DNA of 64,000 nt from JANNMJ01 sp031425525 (lineage in GTDB: Bacteria; Bacteroidota; Bacteroidia; Cytophagales; Hymenobacteraceae), in assembly GCA_031425525.1 (NCBI GenBank), contig JANPJM010000084.1:1-64000 (forward strand). Direction: 5' to 3'. Position numbers and translations under genes: made by a program. Below the pieces are notes generated by a model. That model was not told the DNA's origin and did not search any database. It saw only the letters and a list, made by a program, of their open reading frames with translations. This document shows, one piece after another, positions 58,751 through 64,000 of this stretch; within the stretch, counting starts at the first letter, position 1; every line of letters starts with the position of its first letter.

Positions 58751-61012
58751 TCACTGCCGGGCTACGGCGGCGCCTTTCTTGAGCGCGGCCACGCCGGCGT
58801 CGAGAAACTGGGCGAACTCACCGGCATCGAGGTTGTAGGCGCGCGGTGTTACCAGCGGACGCAGCCCATCGTCGGCGGGGTCGAGGATGATGTAGTACGG
58901 CTGGGCGTTGGCGTTGAACTTCGAGATTTGGAGGTCGAAGTTGCGGGCGCCAACGGTGGTTTTCGGCAGGCCGTCGCGCGGGCTAACGGTTTGCTCGGCG
59001 GCGGGGAGGTCGGTTTTGTCATCGACGTAGAGCGCGACCACGATGTACTCGTCGCGGAGGCGGCGCAGGACTTCGGGATCGGCCCATACGCGGGCTTCCA
59101 TCTCGCGGCAGTTCACGCAGCCGTGGCCGGTGAAATCGATGAAAATCGGCTTGTTTTGGGCGCGGGCGCACCGGCGGGCCTGTTCCAAATCGAAATACCC
59201 AGCGAGGTTGTGCGGCAGATGCAGAAAATCGGCGTATCGCGGCGCTTCGCAGAGGGCGTTGGCGGCGGAGCCGGCTTGCGTACCGGGCGCGGCGGTGGGG
59301 CCGTGCCCGCCGCCGGTCGCGCCGCGCGTGAGATCAAAGGGCAGCGACGTTTGCGGCGGCAGGAAACCCGCCAGCGGCGCCAGCGGCGCGCCGAACAACC
59401 CCGGAATCAGGTAAATCGTGAAGCTCAGCGCGGCGGTGGCGAGCAGCAAGCGCGGCACGCCGAGATACGGCAATTCGGAATCGTGGGAAAGTTTGATTTT
59501 GCCCAATAAATACAGCCCCAGCAGCCCGAACAGCACAATCCAGAGCGCGAGAAACACATCGCGGTTAAGCAGGTTCCAATGGTACACCTGGTCGGCGGTG
59601 CTGAGGAATTTGAGCGCCAACGCCAGTTCCAAAAAGCCGAGCGTGACTTTGACCACGTTAAGCCAGCCGCCTGATCGGGGCAACGATTTGAGCATCGTCG
59701 GAAAAATGGCAAACATCGTGAAAGGCAGCGCGAAGGCTGTCCCAAACGCCATCATCCCCAAAGCTGGTAAAAACGTCTGCCCTTGCGCCGAGAGCGCCAA
59801 CACCGAGCCGACTATCGGGCCGGTACACGAGAAAGACACGATTACTAGCGTCGCGGCCATGAAAAAGATGCCTGTCCATCCGCCCTTGTCGGCCTGCTGA
59901 TCCACCTTATTGACGAACGACGACGGCAGCGTCAACTCAAATAGCCCTAGAAATGACATACCGAACAGCACGAAAACGGCGAAGAACAGCAAGTTCGGCA
60001 GCCAATGTGTAGCGATGAGATTAGGCCCTTCTTCGCCTAGCAGCTTCACCACCAGCACTCCCACAAGCGTGTAAATCGCGACGATACTCAATCCATACAC
60101 GCCCGCTTTAAGGATGCCACGCCCGCGCGAATCGCCGGAATTGGTAAAAAGCGAAACCGTCATCGGAATCAGCGGATACACGCACGGCGTGAGCAGCGCA
60201 AACAAACCTGCGCCGAATGCCGCCAGCAGGAAACTCCACAACGAAACCGACTCAGTGGGTGCGGCGGCGGTGGCGGAAGCCGTGGCAGCCACACCGCTGG
60301 AAGCCGCTTGCACGGCCGCGCGCGGCGCCGGCGCCGCTGAATCAGCGGTAGCGGCAGGCGGTTCAACAGGCGCCACTGGAGCAATGGCGGCCGTGGCAGT
60401 AGCTTGACTTCCGGGCGCAGCGGCCGGCGCTACGCTACCCGTCGCTTTTGGCGCGGGCGCGGCGGGTGCCGCTTTCCCCTCCGCCTTCACCGCAAACGTA
60501 AACGCGCCGTTCAGCGGCACGCATTGGCCGCTCACCTCGGAGCAGCTTTGGGCGTCGTATTTGCCTTTGATGACGACCGGCGCCGCCAACACCTTCACCT
60601 TCTGCCGAAATTCGGCGGTGCCGACGAAGTAAGTGACATCGCCGCCGAACACATCGTCGAATTTTTTCTTCGGATGCTGCGGCACCAGCTTGCCCACCAA
60701 CTGGTAGCTGGGGTGCGGCGCAAACTCGACGGTGGTGACGGTTGGGCCGAGGTTGGGGTCGAAATCGGAGGAGTAGAGGTACCAGTCGGGGATGATTTTC
60801 ACCCCGAAAATCAACTCCACTTCATCGCCCACCTGCACGGCGGCTTTGGCAGGACGGAAGCTCCAAGTGGTGGGCTCTACGAGTTGGGCGCTGGGTTGGG
60901 CGCCGAACTGCGCGGCGGCCGGAGCCGCCCACAGACTCAGGAGCGCCAGCAGCGAGCCGAACCGGCTCAGGAAGGTGCGGGGCCGGAAAGGAAGCGCAGC
61001 AGGAAGCGTCAT
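58751..61012 (-). CDS. dsbD: thiol:disulfide interchange protein DsbD
   Basis: Carries reducing power from cytoplasmic thioredoxin to the periplasm. A 753-aa protein with a signal peptide (LSRFGSLLALLSLWAAPAAAQ, ends ~35). The N-terminal DsbD-alpha-like domain has the Cys pair in SCSEVSGQCVP. A long Ala/Pro linker precedes an eight-span DsbD-beta domain (TPCVYPLIPM and SCTGPIVG each with its redox Cys). The C-terminal thioredoxin fold has the active site GHGCVNCREME. ATG 61012 gives the signal peptide; the frame stays open upstream without features. A -7-like TACTTGTG ends 3 nt before it. Confidence 0.93.
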   Translation of the reverse strand: MTLPAALPFRPRTFLSRFGSLLALLSLWAAPAAAQFGAQPSAQLVEPTTWSFRPAKAAVQVGDEVELIFGVKIIPDWYLYSSDFDPNLGPTVTTVEFAPHPSYQLVGKLVPQHPKKKFDDVFGGDVTYFVGTAEFRQKVKVLAAPVVIKGKYDAQSCSEVSGQCVPLNGAFTFAVKAEGKAAPAAPAPKATGSVAPAAAPGSQATATAAIAPVAPVEPPAATADSAAPAPRAAVQAASSGVAATASATAAAPTESVSLWSFLLAAFGAGLFALLTPCVYPLIPMTVSLFTNSGDSRGRGILKAGVYGLSIVAIYTLVGVLVVKLLGEEGPNLIATHWLPNLLFFAVFVLFGMSFLGLFELTLPSSFVNKVDQQADKGGWTGIFFMAATLVIVSFSCTGPIVGSVLALSAQGQTFLPALGMMAFGTAFALPFTMFAIFPTMLKSLPRSGGWLNVVKVTLGFLELALALKFLSTADQVYHWNLLNRDVFLALWIVLFGLLGLYLLGKIKLSHDSELPYLGVPRLLLATAALSFTIYLIPGLFGAPLAPLAGFLPPQTSLPFDLTRGATGGGHGPTAAPGTQAGSAANALCEAPRYADFLHLPHNLAGYFDLEQARRCARAQNKPIFIDFTGHGCVNCREMEARVWADPEVLRRLRDEYIVVALYVDDKTDLPAAEQTVSPRDGLPKTTVGARNFDLQISKFNANAQPYYIILDPADDGLRPLVTPRAYNLDAGEFAQFLDAGVAALKKGAAVARQ

Positions 61013-61312
61013 CGGCACAAGTACGGGGGTTTGGCGAACGATTGGAAGACGAAGCGGAAGAAATGGTGGCCCGGCAATAGAATTTCCCCGGCAACTCAAA
61101 AGTACGCGCTTAATCCACGGCAGCGCCTTTCGGTTGATACCCGGCGGGGCGAAAACCTCACCGCGCGGCCCCGACAGACGGCGCGCGGCGCCGTTCCTTA
61201 CCCGGCGCGCACCCGTCGAACGCACCCGAACTCGGTTTCCTCCCGTACTTTGTGGCGTTACCCCCTCCCCCCAGACCGCCGGGCGCGCGCATTGCCCCGG
61301 TTAGTCACCTCA

Positions 61313-62629
61313 ATGATTGGAAGTATACTGCTGACCGTTCTGCTGGTCGCGCTGAATGGTTTTTTTGTAGCGGCCGAATTTGCCCTCGTCAAGGTACGGG
61401 CGTCGCAGATTGAGTTGAAGGCGCAGGCGGGCAACAAGCTCGCCGGCCTGACACACAATATGCTCAACAACCTCGACGCGTACCTCTCGGCTACGCAGTT
61501 GGGCATCACGCTCGCCTCGCTGGGGTTGGGCTGGATCGGGGAAAACGTGGTGTCGGAGATCGTGCTGGCCGCGATGCACGCCATGGGTGTGGCCGCCGAC
61601 CCGGTACTGGCACACAAAATCTCGTTTCCGATTGCCTTCGCCGTCATTACGGTGCTGCACATCACGTTCGGGGAGTTGGCTCCGAAGTCGCTCGCCATTC
61701 AGCAGCCCGAGCGCACGTCGCTGGCGGTGGCCGTGCCGATGCAGATTTTTTACGTCGTTTTCAAGCCGTTCATTTGGGTGCTGAACGGCCTTTCGGGCCT
61801 GATTCTGCGGATGTTCGGCTTGCGGGCCGTGCCACACCTCGAAGCCCACTCGGCCGATGAGTTGCGGCTGATTCTGGAGCAGAGCCGCACTTCCGGCGAA
61901 CTGCACACCGACGAACACGAGCTGATCGAGAACGTATTCGAGTTCAACGACCGCATGGTGAAGCAGATCATGGTGCCGCGCACCAAGATCGCGGCCATTC
62001 CGGTGACGCTTTCCGAAGAAGACGCCCTAAGCAAGCTGCTGGACGAGGGGTTTTCGCGGGTGCCGGTGTACGAAGAAGTCATCGACAATATCGTCGGTAT
62101 TCTGTACGTCAAGGATTTGCTCGCTAAGGCGCGCGGGCAGCAGGAGCCGGTGGTGCTGAGTCAGATCATCCGGCCGGCGTACTTCGTGCCCGAAACCATC
62201 AAGATTCATACGCTGCTGAAGCAGTTTCAGAGCCGCCATTTGCATATGGCCATCGTCACGGACGAGTTCGGCGGCGTGAGCGGCCTTGTCACGATGGAAG
62301 ATGTGGTGGAAGAGCTGGTGGGCGAGATTCAGGACGAGTACGACAACGAGGTGGTGCAGGTGGAACAAACCGGCCCCTGGGAGTACCGCGTCGATGCCTC
62401 GCTGGCGGTGCCCGATGCCAACGAAGCCCTCCCCTTCCCGCTGCCCGAAGCCGAGAGCTACGAGACCGTCGGCGGGTATCTGCACCTGATTTACGAGGGC
62501 ATACCGGAGGTAAACGACCTGGCCCACAACGACGATTACGAGTTCCGGGTGCTGGCCCGCTCGCAGCGCAACGTGGAGCTGGTGCAGCTCACGGTGCGCG
62601 AGGAGAAGCGCGGCGGCGAGGGAGAATGA
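61313..62629 (+). CDS. CNNM/CorC (HlyC/CorC) family membrane protein
   Basis: A 438-aa protein. DUF21/CNNM transmembrane domain (~1-190; LLVALNGFFVAAEFALVKVR, SATQLGITLASLGLGWIGE, HITFGELAPKSLAIQ), then two CBS domains (~205-330; MVPRTKIAAIPV, FSRVPVYEEVIDNIVGILYVKDLL, HMAIVTDEFGGVSGLVTMEDVVEELVGEI) and a C-terminal CorC/HlyC domain (~345-430). Probably a divalent-cation (Mg/Co) exporter or regulator. A start at ATG 61313 gives the standard N-terminus; upstream codons overlap dsbD. Confidence 0.92.
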   Translation: MIGSILLTVLLVALNGFFVAAEFALVKVRASQIELKAQAGNKLAGLTHNMLNNLDAYLSATQLGITLASLGLGWIGENVVSEIVLAAMHAMGVAADPVLAHKISFPIAFAVITVLHITFGELAPKSLAIQQPERTSLAVAVPMQIFYVVFKPFIWVLNGLSGLILRMFGLRAVPHLEAHSADELRLILEQSRTSGELHTDEHELIENVFEFNDRMVKQIMVPRTKIAAIPVTLSEEDALSKLLDEGFSRVPVYEEVIDNIVGILYVKDLLAKARGQQEPVVLSQIIRPAYFVPETIKIHTLLKQFQSRHLHMAIVTDEFGGVSGLVTMEDVVEELVGEIQDEYDNEVVQVEQTGPWEYRVDASLAVPDANEALPFPLPEAESYETVGGYLHLIYEGIPEVNDLAHNDDYEFRVLARSQRNVELVQLTVREEKRGGEGE

Positions 62630-62630
62630 G

Positions 62631-62688
62631 GAGTTTTGAGTTTTGAGTGAGGAGTGTACACCCACTCAAAACTCGAAACTCAAAACTC
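62631..62688. repeat. heptad-periodic inverted repeat (copy 5)
   Basis: GAGTTTT, GAGTTTT, GAGTGAG, GAGTGTA on the left, then CACCCACTC, AAAACTC, GAAACTC, AAAACTC on the right, forming a near-perfect hairpin. It starts 1 nt after the CNNM gene stop and contains the stop codon and last two sense codons (GAG TTT TGA) of the converging gene. Confidence 0.88.
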
Positions 62689-63195
62689 CCGAAACCACCC
62701 CGCGTACGTCTGGTAATTATCGGCCGTGCGCCGAATCATCGCCCGTTGCGCTTCCGTGACGGGCTTGATTTTTTGGGCGGGCACTCCAGCGTATAGAAAA
62801 CCGGCTTCGCAGACTTGGTTTTCCAGCACCACGGCGCCCGCCGCGATGATGCACCCCGTGCCCACGACGGCGTGATCCATCACGATGGCGCCCATCCCGA
62901 TGAGGACATCATCTTCGACGGTGCAGCCGTGGACGAGCGCGCGGTGCCCGATGCTCACGCGGGCGCCGATGGTGAGACTCGCTTTCTGGTACGTGCCGTG
63001 CAGCACGGCGCCATCCTGAATATTGGTATGGTCGCCGATGCGGATCGGGCACACATCGGCGCGCACCACGGCCGTAAACCACACCGTACAACCCGCACCG
63101 AAAACGGCATCGCCGACGATGGTGGCGTTGGGGGCGAGCCAGCAATCGGGGCCGAATTGGGGCAGAACGCCGTGGATGGGGAGGAGGAGTGACAT
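62680..63195 (-). CDS. gamma-carbonic-anhydrase-like left-handed beta-helix protein
   Basis: A 171-aa hexapeptide-repeat protein of the YrdA/PaaY/gamma-CA group. Repeats include NATIVGDAVFGAGCTVW, IRIGDHTNIQDGAVLHG and VLIGMGAIVMDHAVVGTGCIIAAGAVV. The metal-binding His triad is H66, H84 and H89, with R45 and Q60 also conserved, so zinc binding is likely; carbonic anhydrase activity is not assured. The two last residues and the stop come from the heptad repeat. Confidence 0.92.
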   Translation of the reverse strand: MSLLLPIHGVLPQFGPDCWLAPNATIVGDAVFGAGCTVWFTAVVRADVCPIRIGDHTNIQDGAVLHGTYQKASLTIGARVSIGHRALVHGCTVEDDVLIGMGAIVMDHAVVGTGCIIAAGAVVLENQVCEAGFLYAGVPAQKIKPVTEAQRAMIRRTADNYQTYAGWFREF

Positions 63196-63297
63196 GGTCG
63201 TGACGAGTGGGTAGTGACAAGTGATTTATTTTCGGGGGCAAGGTAGGACTTTCTGCTTGGCGCTGGTCTTGAGCGTGGCGGCGCGCGGCGCGGCTAC

Positions 63298-63305
63298 TAC
63301 TTTCC
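63298..63305 (+). promoter_or_regulatory. -7-like TACTTTCC, 6 nt before ATG
   Basis: TAnnTTTG with two changes at the end, ending 6 nt before the sigma factor ATG. It suggests a leaderless mRNA. Confidence 0.4.
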
Positions 63306-63311
63306 CCCCTG

Positions 63312-63980
63312 ATGGCGCTTCCCTCCTCCGTTGCTCCGGCCTCCGCCGACCTCGCCGCGCTGCTGGCGCGGTGCCGGCAAGGCGAGCCGGCGGCCCAACG
63401 GGCGCTGTACGACCGCTTTGCTCCGCCGATGCTGGCGCTGGCACGGCAGTACACCCCGTCGGGGGCCGATGCCGAAGACGCCCTGCAAGATGCCTTCATC
63501 AAGGTGTTTCGGCTCCTGCCGACGCAGCGCGTGGAAGGCGCGTTTGCCGGGTGGGTACGCCAGATTGTGGTACGCACCGCCCTCGATACGTGGCAGCGCA
63601 CCCGCACCCGGCGCCCCTCCCTCGACTTGGCCGCCGCCGCCGCCGTGGCTGCCCCGGAGGCATCGGCCGTCGAGCAGCTTACCCTGGCGGAGGTGCGCGC
63701 CCTCATCGAGCGGCTGCCCGAAGGCTGCCGGCTGGTGCTGTTACTGTACACCGTGGAGGGCTACTCGCATCAGGAAATCGGGGCGGCCCTCGGCATTGGC
63801 GAGAGCGCATCGAGCGCCCAACTGACCCGCGCCCGCGCCCGACTGGCGGCGCTGGTAGCGGCGGCCTCGCGCGAGAAAAAACCCGCCCCGCCGGGCGGGA
63901 CGCTCGTTGCCGTCCCGCCACCGGAGCCCGCCGAACGCCTCCTTCCCTTTCACCCGCTGACCACTTTGCTGTTCCAATGA
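63312..63980 (+). CDS. ECF-type sigma-70 family RNA polymerase sigma factor
   Basis: A 222-aa sigma factor. Region 2 spans ~20-90 (AQRALYDRFAPPMLALARQYTPSGADAEDALQDAFIKVFRLL, GAFAGWVRQIVVRTALDTWQR) and region 4 ~118-170 (LTLAEVRALIERLPEGCRLVLLLYTVEGYSHQEIGAALGIGESASSAQLTRARARL). A Pro-rich tail of ~45 residues is unusual for the class and could take part in regulation. Its stop overlaps the ATG of the next gene by 4 nt, typical of a sigma and anti-sigma pair. Confidence 0.92.
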   Translation: MALPSSVAPASADLAALLARCRQGEPAAQRALYDRFAPPMLALARQYTPSGADAEDALQDAFIKVFRLLPTQRVEGAFAGWVRQIVVRTALDTWQRTRTRRPSLDLAAAAAVAAPEASAVEQLTLAEVRALIERLPEGCRLVLLLYTVEGYSHQEIGAALGIGESASSAQLTRARARLAALVAAASREKKPAPPGGTLVAVPPPEPAERLLPFHPLTTLLFQ

Positions 63981-64000
63981 ACACCGCCGATCAACTTCCG
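63977..64000 (+). CDS. start of the gene after the ECF sigma factor, possibly anti-sigma (partial)
   Basis: ATG overlapping the sigma stop (ATGA) opens a frame MNTADQLP that runs off the window. Position alone suggests an anti-sigma or membrane partner. Confidence 0.4.

Noticed and set aside
60404..61312. Long N-terminal extension of the CNNM/CorC protein
   Set aside because: The added frame lies antisense to dsbD and has shadow composition; ATG 61313 gives the normal family N-terminus.

Overview
The window is high-GC DNA (roughly 60% by eye) from a member of the Bacteroidota, most likely a Hymenobacter-like cytophagalean. Supporting signs are a ricT-gldH pair, two proteins ending in type IX secretion (T9SS) sorting domains, FtsZ ending in a ...RFLHDNVD tail, many proteins of Bacteroidota-only type, and promoters with the Bacteroidota -7 element TAnnTTTG rather than sigma-70 boxes. 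The genus is an inference.

Layout. 1-6.3 kb: an interrupted gene, a secreted type I pullulanase, a coiled-coil membrane protein, kdsA, a methyltransferase and rdgB. 6.3-7 kb: repeats and three tRNA genes (Ser-GCT, Pro-TGG, Arg-TCT, minus strand). 7-17 kb: a BatA/B-like VWA protein, then the minus-strand division and wall cluster murG-murC-ftsQ-ftsA-ftsZ and a large lipoprotein. 17-36 kb: aconitase, two T9SS cargo proteins, a TlpA-like lipoprotein, dcd, hemL, guaA with a coupled LpoA-like lipoprotein, several unknown genes, and most of the intergenic repeats. 36-44 kb: an orphan anti-sigma protein, an aldehyde dehydrogenase with an in-frame stop, ricT-gldH, an EEP-family hydrolase and an acyl-CoA dehydrogenase. 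44-51 kb: a capsule/exopolysaccharide export set (Wza-like, Wzc-like tyrosine kinase, CpsB-like phosphatase), an epimerase and a TPR protein. 51-64 kb: comA with two paralogous polytopic membrane proteins, dedA, aroE, a HipA-like kinase with its DUF3037 partner, an Lrp regulator, a candidate small RNA, dsbD, a CNNM/CorC-type protein, a gamma-carbonic-anhydrase-like protein and an ECF sigma factor whose partner gene is cut by the window end.

The most unusual content is intergenic. Two loci (21.5-22.4 kb and 29.8-30.8 kb) have the same architecture: a 236-codon gene of an unrecognised, apparently paralogous family, then a long palindrome, then a tandem array with an exact 42-bp period whose units carry a palindromic core. 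The two arrays do not share sequence. A second family of heptanucleotide-periodic repeats sits at five gene junctions; at murC it supplies the start codon and first codons. A TIR-bearing MITE-like element is present in two copies plus a relic, and at one site provides a candidate start codon. Many -7 promoter elements end only 4-9 nt before a start codon, which suggests frequent leaderless or very short-leader mRNAs.
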